DNA of 64,000 nt from Butyrivibrio sp. VCD2006 (GTDB taxonomy: Bacteria > Bacillota > Clostridia > Lachnospirales > Lachnospiraceae), in assembly GCF_000423925.1 (NCBI RefSeq), contig NZ_AUIX01000016.1:62001-126000 (forward strand), written 5' to 3'. A program made the position numbers and the translations under genes. Positions within the stretch are counted from its first letter, which is position 1. Each line of letters begins with the position of its first letter. Under the pieces are notes generated by a model. It was not told where the DNA came from. It made no database searches and saw only the letters and a list, made by a program, of their open reading frames with translations. Shown piece by piece: positions 18,031 through 27,515 of the stretch.

Positions 18031-19392
18031 TTACATACTGATAATTCCGAATGCGTTCAGGATAGCACTTACAAGAATGATCATTACAAAAACAGGACAC
18101 AGGAACTGAATCATGAAGGTGAAAGTCTTCTTCCTTCTGAAGGGATGTCCGTCCTGCTCAACCTCGTTGGCAATGCGATCGATACCTGCGAACTTAGTAA
18201 TAAGGAAGCAGGTTGCAAAAGCTGCAACAGGCATCATGATATTGTTGGTGATGAAATCGAAGAAGGAAAGAAAATCCATTCCGATTATCTTCACATTTGC
18301 AAGAGGTCCGTTACCAAGTGATGACAAGCTTCCAAGGATTAGCATAATCACACCCATGATGACTGTGCCTCTTCTGCGGCTCCATCTAAACTCATCCGAG
18401 AAAGTTGAAACAGCGCTCTCAGTAAGAGCAATAGCACTTGTAAGGGCTGCAAAAAGTACCAGTGCAAAGAAGAGAATTCCGATCACGCGTCCAAATCCCA
18501 TGCTTGCAAAAATCTTAGGCATGGTAATGAACATAAGTGAAGGACCTGCCTTGAGGTTCTCCGGGTCTCCGCCTGAGAATGCGAACACTGCAGGAATGAT
18601 CATAAGGCTTGCAAGTATCGCAATAGCTGTGTCAAAAAACTCAACCTGTCTTGTTGATGAATCGATGCTGACATCCTTTTTCACATAAGAGCCAAAGGTG
18701 ATAAGAATACCCATTGCTATGGACAGTGAATAGAACATCTGACCCATTGCTGTAACTACAGTCATAATTGAAAAGTGCTTAAAATTCGGAATAAACAGAT
18801 ACTTAACACCTTCAATCGCACCGGGTCTTGTAACTGAATATACACAGATGATAATCGCAAGTACAACAAGTATAGGCATCATAAATTTGGATACGCGCTC
18901 TATTCCGTTTCTAACACCCATGAAGATGATGCCAAGAACAAGCACTGCAAAAACCATAAACCAAATCTCAGCGGCAACACCGTTTGAGATAAATCCTACG
19001 AAGAAATCATCGCCTGCAATCTTCTCAGGTGAGCTCACGATATATTCAAAAAGGTACTTACATACCCAACCACCGATAACAGAATAATAAGGAACGATGA
19101 GGATAGGAATAATAGCATTTATCCAGCCTCCAAGATCCATGATCTTATTGTGACCAAGAGCTTCAAAAGCACCTACAGGGCTTTTCTTTGTTGCTCTTCC
19201 AATCGCTGTCTCTGCGATGATCATGGTGTAACCAAAGGTAATCGCAAGAATGATATATACAAGAAGGAAAATACCTCCGCCGTACTGCGCACAAAGATAA
19301 GGAAATCTCCAGATATTACCAAGTCCTACAGATGCGCCTGCTGCGGACAGAACAAACCCCAACTTACCCGAAAATGAACTTCTTTTTTTCAA
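18031..19392 (-). CDS. Sodium-dependent NSS-family transporter
   Basis: A 453-residue neurotransmitter:sodium symporter homologue with about 11 membrane helices, like bacterial MhsT-type members. TM1 carries the sodium/substrate loop SAAGASVGLGNIWRFPYL; YGGGIFLLVYI and the SLSIAMGILITFGSYV segment follow. Probably sodium-coupled amino-acid uptake; the substrate cannot be assigned. The start is TTG, six bases after GGAGG. A 9-bp inverted repeat (19415-19423 with 19472-19480, arms ATGATGACA/TGTCATCAT) lies upstream and may be regulatory. Confidence 0.93.
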   Translation of the reverse strand: MKKRSSFSGKLGFVLSAAGASVGLGNIWRFPYLCAQYGGGIFLLVYIILAITFGYTMIIAETAIGRATKKSPVGAFEALGHNKIMDLGGWINAIIPILIVPYYSVIGGWVCKYLFEYIVSSPEKIAGDDFFVGFISNGVAAEIWFMVFAVLVLGIIFMGVRNGIERVSKFMMPILVVLAIIICVYSVTRPGAIEGVKYLFIPNFKHFSIMTVVTAMGQMFYSLSIAMGILITFGSYVKKDVSIDSSTRQVEFFDTAIAILASLMIIPAVFAFSGGDPENLKAGPSLMFITMPKIFASMGFGRVIGILFFALVLFAALTSAIALTESAVSTFSDEFRWSRRRGTVIMGVIMLILGSLSSLGNGPLANVKIIGMDFLSFFDFITNNIMMPVAAFATCFLITKFAGIDRIANEVEQDGHPFRRKKTFTFMIQFLCPVFVMIILVSAILNAFGIISM

Positions 19393-19530
19393 AATAACCT
19401 CCAGTTTTTAAATTATGATGACAACACATTATTTTTTATATCGAAAGGATAAATAATTTTTTACTTTCTCATGTCATCATTTAATTACATAACTTATTTA
19501 TTCTGCACTGTATAAGCCATTTTTTCAATA

Positions 19531-19563
19531 CAAAAAACATCATTATGCTCAAAAAATTGATGT
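19531..19563 (-). terminator. Terminator of the exonuclease gene
   Basis: Six-bp arms ACATCA/TGATGT (19537-19542 and 19558-19563), then TTTTTT on the minus strand. Confidence 0.55.
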
Positions 19564-19570
19564 AAATTAA

Positions 19571-20239
19571 TCAAAGTTTCCCGCAATCATAGACATCAAG
19601 GGAATGTCCGAGAAGCTCCATTATTTTAAGTTCATCTATCGCATCCATCACGGCATTGTGTACTTCACTATAAGAATAGTCACCGCTTAGCATTTTCAAA
19701 ATATCCTCGACAGCATATCCTCTCTTAAGTCTTCCGGTCTTGCAGCACTCAGCACTCTCAGGAATGCACTTGTTGTACTGTTTGTAAGCAGCTAGTCGCA
19801 TGATATCAAACCATTCAAAATCACTAAGCTCTTCAAGATGGCCTTTATCGAATTTGGCATTGTAGGCATAGAGCTGCGAAACGCCATTTTCAACAAGCCA
19901 CTTGGACATACTTAAAAGTGCATCCTCCCTGGACATAACTTCACTGGGAATGCTCTTTACAACATGCATAACCTCAGAATACATACCGCCTTTCCTGTAC
20001 TCGGGATCGATTATATAGTACTTTGCCCCAACGCATTTAAACGTCGCAGCATCTCCCAGGGCGATTCCTATGGACATCACCTCGTTGTACCAGTTGGTCT
20101 CTGTATCTATTACAGCGAAGACTCCCTCGCTCTTACGCTTTGAAATGGTCCGTGTAAGCTTTTTCGCGTTTTCAGTTTTCTTGTCAGGATTGTTCTTGAT
20201 CATCTCAAGAAAATCCATGGATCTGTTGTTGTACTTCAA
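19571..20239 (-). CDS. DEDD-family 3'-5' exonuclease domain protein
   Basis: About 222 residues with an exonuclease fold: motif I FAVIDTETNWYNEV, motif II LYAYNAKFDKGHLEEL, motif III EVHNAVMDAIDEL. It acts on DNA or RNA 3' ends; the substrate is unknown. The reading frame runs upstream into a dispersed hairpin repeat (20244-20346), so that part is not counted. I prefer the TTG at 20239, five bases after GAGG donated by the repeat edge; the ATG at 20218 is an alternative but has no ribosome site. Three Cys in AECCKTGRLKRGYAVEDIL region are notable but unexplained. Confidence 0.8.
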   Translation of the reverse strand: MKYNNRSMDFLEMIKNNPDKKTENAKKLTRTISKRKSEGVFAVIDTETNWYNEVMSIGIALGDAATFKCVGAKYYIIDPEYRKGGMYSEVMHVVKSIPSEVMSREDALLSMSKWLVENGVSQLYAYNAKFDKGHLEELSDFEWFDIMRLAAYKQYNKCIPESAECCKTGRLKRGYAVEDILKMLSGDYSYSEVHNAVMDAIDELKIMELLGHSLDVYDCGKL

Positions 20240-20243
20240 ATTA

Positions 20244-20346
20244 CCCTCATCCGTCAGCTTCGCTGACACCTTGTCTTCGCTCCGCTCCGGTCGGCGCAGA
20301 GCAATCGTCCCCCGGACGATTTGCGCCCCCAAAAGGGGGAAGGCTT
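20244..20346 (-). repeat. Dispersed hairpin repeat, copy A (long form)
   Basis: On the plus strand: CCCTCATCC, hairpin GTCAGC-TTC-GCTGAC (20253-20267), a long module with GTCTTCGCTCCGCT and the hairpin ATCGTCC-CCC-GGACGAT (20304-20320), then CCCCC-AAAA-GGGGG and AAGGCTT. It lies between pmbA and the exonuclease gene, with its GGATGAGGG end toward the exonuclease start. Confidence 0.85.
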
Positions 20347-20387
20347 ATATTTTTTGTACCACCCTAATGGTAGAAGGCTTTTATGCA

Positions 20388-21686
20388 TCAGTTACCCTGA
20401 ATTGTAACATCTCCAACAAGGAGACTTGGCATTACCATCATGCCATCACAGGTCTGTTCCTTGGATATTGCCTTAATATTCTTCAGCATGTCGAAAAGAT
20501 TACCACTTATCATAGTCTCAATGACAGCGCCTTTTATCTCACCATTTTCAACATAGAAAGCATTCTTGGCAACACCGGAGATTTCCCCGTTTGCACCGGG
20601 TGCTCCTGCTGAAACAGAGCCAACTATGAGGCCTCTTTTCACACTCTTTACCATGTCATCATAGGGAGTTTCACCTGCATCAACAACAAGATAAAATCCT
20701 GAGCAGGGAGCGGGCTTAACCTTGCACTTATTTGCAGCATAGAGGCTGGCAGCAAAGCTCTTAAGCACACCCTTTTCAATCAGATCATAATCCTCTGCCC
20801 TGAAGCCGTCTGCGGTATGAACCTCATGCACAACGATCCTCTCATCCCAGGGTTTGTTGCGAACCGTAAGAAGGGGCGAAGCAACCTGCTCTCCAAGCTT
20901 ATCAAGCCATAGGCTGGTCTTACTTATCAGAACATAATCAGAGACAGAATTCATAAGTGTGCCTCCGATCATCTGTGCAGCACAGGAAGGAGTAAGTATA
21001 ACATCACCTTCGAACTTGTCGCTGATTTTTATAGGATTCAGGGAGTTCTCTGCATCCTGAAGGTCCCTCTCAATGCTTCCAAGATCAATGAGCCTCTCAT
21101 CGAGGTTATCGAATCTAAGAAAAGAACCCGCTATTCCCGTTGAAGCTGTTCCGTCATTTCCCGCAAATTCGACAGCAACCTCATAGTAGCCATACTCTGA
21201 ATCGTCTCTTGTGCCGTTTGTATTGATGAAAATTGAACGTCCCCTTACATATTTAGCAAACATCTCAATAAGGAGTATCTTCTTATGTCTTGCAGCAATA
21301 TCCTCTGAAAGCTCAAGAGTTCTATTCATCAGCTTTTCAATATCAGGAGTAAGGGCTTTACCAAAAAACTCCTTAGGCTCAAGTCCGGGTGCAATATCAA
21401 AGCACTCATCGGGGCTTCCCGCTTCAGCAGAAGCGATAACCTCATCAATTGCCTTCTCAATTGTCTCCTTATCAAATTTATTTATACTGGTGGCTGCCTT
21501 CTTATTATCCTTGATAACCTTAATCGCAATATCATTATCAAACAGAGTTCTGAAAAGTGTGAACTTTCCATCCTTCATAGTGATCTCGTTGGTCTCTGTC
21601 TCATTGATGGAGAAATCTGCCTTTATATCGCCTTTAGTCTTTATATAATCGAAAATGATTTCCGATACCTTCTGTAAGTCTGCCAT
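20388..21686 (-). CDS. pmbA: PmbA/TldE-family protein, partner of TldD
   Basis: A 432-residue member of the TldD/TldE family that lacks the metal-binding HExxxH and serves as the non-catalytic partner of TldD. Visible: NINTNGTRDDSEYGYYEVAV, VIDTLNPIKISDKFEGDVILTP-like core and the C-terminal GAPGANGEISGVAKNAFYVE. Together the pair hydrolyses unfolded peptides, and it matures microcins in other bacteria. Its ATG follows the tldD stop directly, and its AGGAGG-like site lies inside the end of tldD. Confidence 0.9.
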   Translation of the reverse strand: MADLQKVSEIIFDYIKTKGDIKADFSINETETNEITMKDGKFTLFRTLFDNDIAIKVIKDNKKAATSINKFDKETIEKAIDEVIASAEAGSPDECFDIAPGLEPKEFFGKALTPDIEKLMNRTLELSEDIAARHKKILLIEMFAKYVRGRSIFINTNGTRDDSEYGYYEVAVEFAGNDGTASTGIAGSFLRFDNLDERLIDLGSIERDLQDAENSLNPIKISDKFEGDVILTPSCAAQMIGGTLMNSVSDYVLISKTSLWLDKLGEQVASPLLTVRNKPWDERIVVHEVHTADGFRAEDYDLIEKGVLKSFAASLYAANKCKVKPAPCSGFYLVVDAGETPYDDMVKSVKRGLIVGSVSAGAPGANGEISGVAKNAFYVENGEIKGAVIETMISGNLFDMLKNIKAISKEQTCDGMMVMPSLLVGDVTIQGN

Positions 21687-23069
21687 TTATCTACCTCCGA
21701 TCGTTATTTTGCACTTGATGGCCGGGCCACCTGTTGAAACAGGCATCATCTGCTTTTTACCACACATTCCTGCCCACCAGATCATGGAGTCAGATACCAT
21801 ATCAACTGTTTTAAGCATATCAAAAGCGATGCCGGAAACTGTTGTATCAAGGATCGCTCTTCCGATTTTTCCGTTCTTGATTTCATACCCGCAAGTAATT
21901 CCAAACATGAACTCACCGGTAAGATCAGCCTGTCCGTTGCCTGTTCCAAGGAGATAATATCCGTCATCGACAGAAGCTATCATGTCCTCAAGCTTATCCT
22001 TTCCGGGAAGCACCGCAGTATTTCTCATGCGGATAAGAGGCTCATCTGAGAATTCATATCCTCTTGCATTACCGCAGGGCTCTGCACCATAGAAAAGAGC
22101 GCTTTCTCTGTCATGCATAAAGCCCTTAAGGATACCGTTTTCAACAAGAACCGCATCCTTGGCAACAACACCCTCATCATCAAGATAAACCGGGAATGGT
22201 GCATCTTTTCCAAGAGCTGTATGAGCAAAGTCCACGATGCTGACAAGCTCAGATGCAACCTGTTTTCCAAGATTGGCTCCCGCAACTGATCCGCCCTGAA
22301 CAAGGTCTGCCTCAACAGTATGTCCAACCGCCTCGTGGGCGATCATTCCTGCAACATCGGGATGAAGAATAACTGTCTTAAGACCCGCCTCAGCGTAAAC
22401 ACCGTTAGCCTTATCCTTCAGATTTTTATAAAGCTCGTCTATTCCCTCATAGATGGGATTAAGATCAGCAAAATACTCACCGGCATGGCCGCAGCCAAAG
22501 AACATTTTAAAAAGCTCAACCGGCTGTCCGTCCCTTGATTTCATACCAAGATCAACAATGATTCTGCATCTGGGATATGCAACATGGCCATCTGCCGCAT
22601 CTGAAGTAACAATGATTTTCTCCATTGTGACCTCATCATAAGAAACCGCGCGGCTAAGAAGGTCCGTGTAGTTCTTCTCTATGTACGCATCAACCTCTTT
22701 GCAGATATCAACAAGCTTTTTCTGCTCATAATCAATTATCATTCTGGGTGATGTCACATATGAGTTTGCTATCATGGGATATGCATTTTTCTTTTCCGAA
22801 TTGAACTTATCAAGATACTTTGCATTCTCTGTTGCTGCCTTAATAGTCTTTGCCGCAGCCTCTGCAGAATACTCTGCTGTTGAAGCAAAGCCATAGGCTC
22901 CTTTTAAATACACTCTGGCGCAGATTCCGCTCCCCTCGGATCTTGCATTAGTAACAAGATTGCCGTTCTGGATCGAGATCTTTCTGATTCTGTTTTCCTG
23001 TCCCCTTAGAACAGTTTGTACCCCTGTCTCAAAGAGGCTCTTTTGTCCTGTTAAAATATCTTCCGGCAT
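21687..23069 (-). CDS. tldD: TldD metalloprotease
   Basis: A 460-residue zinc metallopeptidase subunit. The zinc motif is HEAVGHTVEADLV (HExxxH), preceded by TVILHPDVAGMIA. GSVAGANLGKQVASELVSIVD and the closing CGYEIKNGKIGRAILD are family hallmarks. First gene of the tldD-pmbA pair, with no gap to pmbA. No dedicated peptide precursor gene is visible beside it, so the substrate is unknown. Confidence 0.94.
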   Translation of the reverse strand: MPEDILTGQKSLFETGVQTVLRGQENRIRKISIQNGNLVTNARSEGSGICARVYLKGAYGFASTAEYSAEAAAKTIKAATENAKYLDKFNSEKKNAYPMIANSYVTSPRMIIDYEQKKLVDICKEVDAYIEKNYTDLLSRAVSYDEVTMEKIIVTSDAADGHVAYPRCRIIVDLGMKSRDGQPVELFKMFFGCGHAGEYFADLNPIYEGIDELYKNLKDKANGVYAEAGLKTVILHPDVAGMIAHEAVGHTVEADLVQGGSVAGANLGKQVASELVSIVDFAHTALGKDAPFPVYLDDEGVVAKDAVLVENGILKGFMHDRESALFYGAEPCGNARGYEFSDEPLIRMRNTAVLPGKDKLEDMIASVDDGYYLLGTGNGQADLTGEFMFGITCGYEIKNGKIGRAILDTTVSGIAFDMLKTVDMVSDSMIWWAGMCGKKQMMPVSTGGPAIKCKITIGGR

Positions 23070-23137
23070 TCCTTCTCCTCCAATACTTTTTTATAGTCAT
23101 TATTTACTGCGATAATAGCTCATTATCTTTCTGGGTA

Positions 23138-25501
23138 TTACCACAGCTTAATTCTGTACTGTGCAATACTCTCGATTCCTTCGATTCTGCAAGCGCATTT
23201 TGTGCCATCAGCATCCTCTGTGAGCTCAGGCCACTTTTGGAGGTAAATCTTCTGACCTTCAACAAGCGGATAAATATATGCGAGCATCTCGAATTCCTCT
23301 TCAAGTTCAGTCTTGCCGTCGGAGCCAATGAAGCGCTTAAGGCCTATCTCCCAATCTTGTCCGGTATAGAAGGAATCCGCAATCATCTCAGCTGCGCCGG
23401 GAATATCCCTGTTTTCCAGTGAAAAGAGCTCAGCCCTGTCGCCAGCATATTTCACATGTAGATAAACCTCATCTATCTCTTCGTCGATTCCGGAAACTTT
23501 TATCCTGTAGCCATTTGCGTATTTATCGTATTCGCCAGTGAAACCGCCAAAGTTCTTCTCCGCTTCTGCTAAAACAAGCTCTCCTTTATCCTCTGCACAC
23601 TCTGTCTTAACCGTATTCATCAGAGGGTCAACATATCTGTAATCCGCAAAATCCATGCTGTCTACCATATAAGTATCACTTACATTTTCAGCATCCGCGT
23701 GAATAAAGCCAACGGGTGTCTCATCAAGGTCAGGCCATACCCTGAAGGATACTTCATGCTCTTTTCCATCAGAAGGGATCTCAGCATAAATCTCATATCC
23801 ATTGGGATTGCCATTTTCAAGCACTCCGCTTCTCTTCTGATTAGTTCCGATGATTCTGTCCACAACATCATATTCGCAGATGACAAGATGCTCAGCGCCT
23901 CTGTCATCGGTTATCTTCACTGCATGCTCAGCTTCATAGCTGCTTAATGTCACGATTTTTATAAATCCAAGATCACCCTCGATCTCTGCTGCTGCCGAAT
24001 CTCTGTCATCCGTATAAAAAACATATGCCGACTCTCTTCCTCTCTCATCATGAAGTATGCACAGAGGAATCATATTAGCTCTCTTAAGAACAGCATCAAA
24101 ACCGATTGGCATATTGAAGGGATAGAAGAAATAATCTCCGTTTTTAATATCCCTCTCCTCAAACTCTGTGATCACATCACCGTTTTCATCAAAAGCTTTA
24201 AGAGTAAATTCATCATGGTCAGAGAGTTCGTATCTTCTCTGATAATTGTTTACAAAAAGGAAACCGCTTATAAGCTCAGTGCCATTTACATCTTTTTTAA
24301 CAGCTCTGACAGCAGTTCTGAGAGCCGAGGAATTATCAGGCTTATCGGGGTTACCCGGCTGCTCTATGTAAGGCATCTCACAGAGCGCCACGCCAAAATC
24401 CTTAGTGAACATGGCAAGTCTTCTGACTCTTCTGTAGGTTTCAGACATCTGCCCATACTCCTTAAGAGGAGCATTAAAGTCATAGGATAAAACAGGAAGA
24501 TCGTTAGGATAGCCTGTAGCAGTGCTCTCCTGAAGGGTTGTAAGTTTCCCCTCGGGATTGGTTCCGCCGTGATACATGTAATACCCGAGAAGATTTGCAC
24601 CGCTACCCATCTTAACCATGCTCATGGCCTCGGTGTCTTTTCCCGATGCGATGCATCTTCTGTGGTGTGTCACCTGAAGACCGCCGCCAAGCTCAGCTGT
24701 AAGGTAAGGGAATTTGTCCATATCAAAAGTGATCCCCATGCCAAGACCATGGTCAGATCCTATGTTATGATCGTTCCTCTCTCTGGTAAAAATATAATTA
24801 CCACTGGGCTCTATCTCGGTTGTCCTGGGATCCCAGGGTGCCTCGCAGTAGCCGCCCATAACAGGAAGCATCCCGCCGGTCACAGCACCGCCCCATCCGG
24901 TTGCAGTATAAATCGGAACATCATAGCCAATCTCCACAGCCATATCATGAAGGGTCCTCATGTGCTGCTCACCTTCTTCGCCGCCAAATCCGCCACAATG
25001 TCCGTACTCGTTCTCAATCTGAACTCCAATTATCGGGCCGCCATCCTTTAAGAAAAGTCCCTTAGCCTGCTCATAGATATGCTCATAAAAGCTCCTTGCA
25101 TGAGCCAGGTATTCAGGTGCATTACTTCTTACTTCATAGCCCTTTTCCTTAGCATCCTCTAAAAGCCAGTCAGGAAAACCGCCGTTTCTTGCCTCGCCGT
25201 GAGCCCAGGGACCAATTCTCAAAATACAGTTAAGTCCCACTCTTTTTACGATCTGAAGGAATTTTCTAAGATTCCTGTCGCCGCTAAAATCAAATTCACC
25301 GCGTATTTCCTCATGGTGAATCCATATAGTATAAAGCGAAACGATTGAAACTCCGCCGCTTTTCATCTTGCAGAGCTCCTCTTCCCAGTATCTGTTCCTA
25401 TATCTTGAAAAATGCATCTCGCCCATAACAGGGTAAAAGCCCTTTTCGTCCAGTGTTAAAGACTGTGGTGTATATGATAGTTTGCTTGTGCTTGATAACA
25501 T
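23138..25501 (-). CDS. GH35 beta-galactosidase
   Basis: A 787-residue family 35 glycoside hydrolase. The catalytic barrel is N-terminal: LDEKGFYPVMGEMHFSRYRN opening, acid/base Glu in IGVQIENEYGHCGGFGG (near residue 163), nucleophile Glu in FPYLTAELGGGLQVTHHRR (near 269), and GSGANLLGYYMYHGGTNP. Beta-sandwich domains follow. No signal peptide, so it probably hydrolyses imported galactosides. I chose the ATG at 25501, with ATAGGAG seven bases before it, over an upstream start with no site. Last gene of the malE-malF-malG-lacI-type operon. Confidence 0.92.
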   Translation of the reverse strand: MLSSTSKLSYTPQSLTLDEKGFYPVMGEMHFSRYRNRYWEEELCKMKSGGVSIVSLYTIWIHHEEIRGEFDFSGDRNLRKFLQIVKRVGLNCILRIGPWAHGEARNGGFPDWLLEDAKEKGYEVRSNAPEYLAHARSFYEHIYEQAKGLFLKDGGPIIGVQIENEYGHCGGFGGEEGEQHMRTLHDMAVEIGYDVPIYTATGWGGAVTGGMLPVMGGYCEAPWDPRTTEIEPSGNYIFTRERNDHNIGSDHGLGMGITFDMDKFPYLTAELGGGLQVTHHRRCIASGKDTEAMSMVKMGSGANLLGYYMYHGGTNPEGKLTTLQESTATGYPNDLPVLSYDFNAPLKEYGQMSETYRRVRRLAMFTKDFGVALCEMPYIEQPGNPDKPDNSSALRTAVRAVKKDVNGTELISGFLFVNNYQRRYELSDHDEFTLKAFDENGDVITEFEERDIKNGDYFFYPFNMPIGFDAVLKRANMIPLCILHDERGRESAYVFYTDDRDSAAAEIEGDLGFIKIVTLSSYEAEHAVKITDDRGAEHLVICEYDVVDRIIGTNQKRSGVLENGNPNGYEIYAEIPSDGKEHEVSFRVWPDLDETPVGFIHADAENVSDTYMVDSMDFADYRYVDPLMNTVKTECAEDKGELVLAEAEKNFGGFTGEYDKYANGYRIKVSGIDEEIDEVYLHVKYAGDRAELFSLENRDIPGAAEMIADSFYTGQDWEIGLKRFIGSDGKTELEEEFEMLAYIYPLVEGQKIYLQKWPELTEDADGTKCACRIEGIESIAQYRIKLW

Positions 25502-25565
25502 AAATACTCCTATATTTTTACAAAAATCTGTTTTCAGTTCCTTATATTCTATCATAAGTTAAGGG

Positions 25566-25634
25566 AAGTCAGGGGGACCAGACAGGGGGACGTTCAGTCA
25601 AAAGAACCGTCCCCCTGTCTGGTCCCCCTGACTT
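25566..25634. repeat. 27-bp perfect palindrome between lacI-type and GH35 genes
   Basis: Arms 25566-25592 and 25608-25634 are perfect complements, each with two runs of five G or C; with one bulged base pairing continues to a loop of AGTCAAAA. The sequence resembles widespread clostridial hairpin repeats (GAACCGTCCCC-type). No transposase is nearby. As RNA it would form a ~30-bp hairpin in the operon and may limit read-through or protect transcript ends. Confidence 0.88.
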
Positions 25635-25652
25635 ATAAGAAAGAGAGCACGT

Positions 25653-26648
25653 TTATTTCGTGCTCTCCTTCATTATTACTTCGTAATTCTTGAGCTTCCT
25701 GCTCTTAACAGATTCTCCATCTATAAGTTCCATAAGCATTCTTGTGGCAACAGCGCCAAGATTCCTGTCGTCAAAATTCAGTGATGTCACTGATACCGCT
25801 GCATTTTCCAAAGTATTGCTGTTACAGAAAGACGCAAGCTTAATATCTCTCGGAATCTTTATATTACTGTACCTGCATATACCTATGACATGGCCTGCAA
25901 GTTTATCATCCATGCAGATCACACCGTCGACCTTTTCAGCTACCAGATGCTTTACAATTTCGATAAGCTTCTGCTCATTGCCTTGATCTAGGAAAATAAG
26001 TGATTCATCCACCTTTTTTCCAGCCTTCTCGAATGCCGCCACAAAACCACCATATCTGTTTCGAGTTACCATGTGATTTGATGATCCGCCTATGAGCGCT
26101 AGCTTCGTGTGACCTTTACCGATAATAATGGAGGTCAGCTCCCTGCATGCATCAAAAATGTCATTATCAACCGTAATTATCTGCTCATTTAACGAATCGC
26201 CTATCGCCACAAACGGCACTCCGCTCTCTAGCAGGTAATCAGCCGGCTTGTCATCCACAAGGGTTCTGGTAAGAATAACACCATCGACCTTGCGGTTCTC
26301 AATAATACGTTTAAGGCTTGAAATGTCGTCTCCCGCCACTACGGATACGATTATGTCATAGCCATACCCACTGGTAACTTCACTCATACCCACAAGGCAT
26401 TTCTGAAAAAACGGAAGATCTTCGATGATGTAATCTCCGGGCCATACAACAGCAATATTGTAGGTCCGTCTCTGGGCAAGTCCTTTTGCGACAACATTGG
26501 GTCTGTAATTATTTTTTTCAATGTACTCAAGGACACGTGTTCTTGTGGCCTCGCCAATTCTGCCCTTTCCGGATATAGCTCTTGAAACGGTAGTTTTTGA
26601 GACCCCAAGGGCCGCCGCTATGTCCTCGATGGTTATTGGATTAGACAT
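25653..26648 (-). CDS. LacI-family regulator
   Basis: A 331-residue repressor. The N-terminal helix-turn-helix and hinge are clear (TIEDIAAALGVSKTTVSRAI, then YRPNVVAKGLAQRRTYNIAV), followed by a periplasmic-binding-protein-like effector domain (KVDGVILTRTLVDDK; NDIFDACRELTSIIIGKG; CMDDKLAGHVIG). Located between the permeases and the beta-galactosidase, so it most likely controls this operon in response to a galactoside. Candidate operators lie in front of malE. Confidence 0.93.
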   Translation of the reverse strand: MSNPITIEDIAAALGVSKTTVSRAISGKGRIGEATRTRVLEYIEKNNYRPNVVAKGLAQRRTYNIAVVWPGDYIIEDLPFFQKCLVGMSEVTSGYGYDIIVSVVAGDDISSLKRIIENRKVDGVILTRTLVDDKPADYLLESGVPFVAIGDSLNEQIITVDNDIFDACRELTSIIIGKGHTKLALIGGSSNHMVTRNRYGGFVAAFEKAGKKVDESLIFLDQGNEQKLIEIVKHLVAEKVDGVICMDDKLAGHVIGICRYSNIKIPRDIKLASFCNSNTLENAAVSVTSLNFDDRNLGAVATRMLMELIDGESVKSRKLKNYEVIMKESTK

Positions 26649-26654
26649 AGTTTA

Positions 26655-27515
26655 TTATCCTTTTACAGCTCCACCGGTTACGCCCTCAACATAATATTTC
26701 TGAAGGAACATAAATAGTAATGTTACAGGAATAGCAATGAGTACTCCGCCTGCGCAGAATCTTGTAAAGTATCCCTGATAATCGTTGGTCCATACCCATC
26801 TGGTCATGGCAACCGCTACGTTGTAGCTCTTATCATGTCCAAAGGCAACATATGATGCAAATACGTAATCACACCAGGGTCCCATGAAGGCAACCAGCGC
26901 AGTGTAGATTATGATAGGCTTGGACATCGGAATGATCATTGTGAAGAATATTCTTGCTCTTGTAGCACCGTCAATTCTTGCAGCCTCATCAAGAGCCTTG
27001 GGAATCGTGTCAAAATATCCTTTACATACGTAATAGCCCATACCTGAGCTCGCGACTCCGACCAGTATAAGTCCAGGTACCGCACCTGCCTGAGTAAGAC
27101 CAAACTGCTTCAAAAGGAAGTACAGACAGATCATGGTAAGGAATCCCGGGAACATTCCAAGTATCAGCCAGAAACGCATCAGGAAGGTTCTGCCCTTGAA
27201 ACGCATTCTTGAAAGTGCATAGCTGACACAGAGAACGATTATTGTCTGAAGCAGAGCAACACTGAATGCGATTATCAGTGTATTACAGTACCATCTGACA
27301 TAGTTGGTCTCACCTGAAAACAGGAATCTGTAGTTATCTAGTGAAAATCTTTTAGGAATCAGGTAATCAACCATTCCGCCATATTCATTTGAATATGATC
27401 TGAAGCTTTGAAGTACAAGTCCCACAAAAGGGAACAGCCAGATTATACTGATAAGTACAAGCACTATATGTCCTATAAAATTACCTATCGCTCTTTTTTT
27501 CTTATATGATTTCAT
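26655..27515 (-). CDS. ABC sugar permease, MalG type
   Basis: A 286-residue inner-membrane permease with six helices. The EAA loop that contacts the ATPase is EAARIDGATRARIFFTMIIP. It pairs with the MalF-type subunit upstream (one-base overlap). No ATPase gene is present in the operon; a shared MsmK-type ATPase encoded elsewhere is usual in Firmicutes. Confidence 0.93.
   Translation of the reverse strand: MKSYKKKRAIGNFIGHIVLVLISIIWLFPFVGLVLQSFRSYSNEYGGMVDYLIPKRFSLDNYRFLFSGETNYVRWYCNTLIIAFSVALLQTIIVLCVSYALSRMRFKGRTFLMRFWLILGMFPGFLTMICLYFLLKQFGLTQAGAVPGLILVGVASSGMGYYVCKGYFDTIPKALDEAARIDGATRARIFFTMIIPMSKPIIIYTALVAFMGPWCDYVFASYVAFGHDKSYNVAVAMTRWVWTNDYQGYFTRFCAGGVLIAIPVTLLFMFLQKYYVEGVTGGAVKG

Noticed and set aside
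20240..20332. N-terminal extension of the exonuclease frame
   Set aside because: It is the dispersed hairpin repeat read through; its residues are GC-rich repeat sequence without family similarity.
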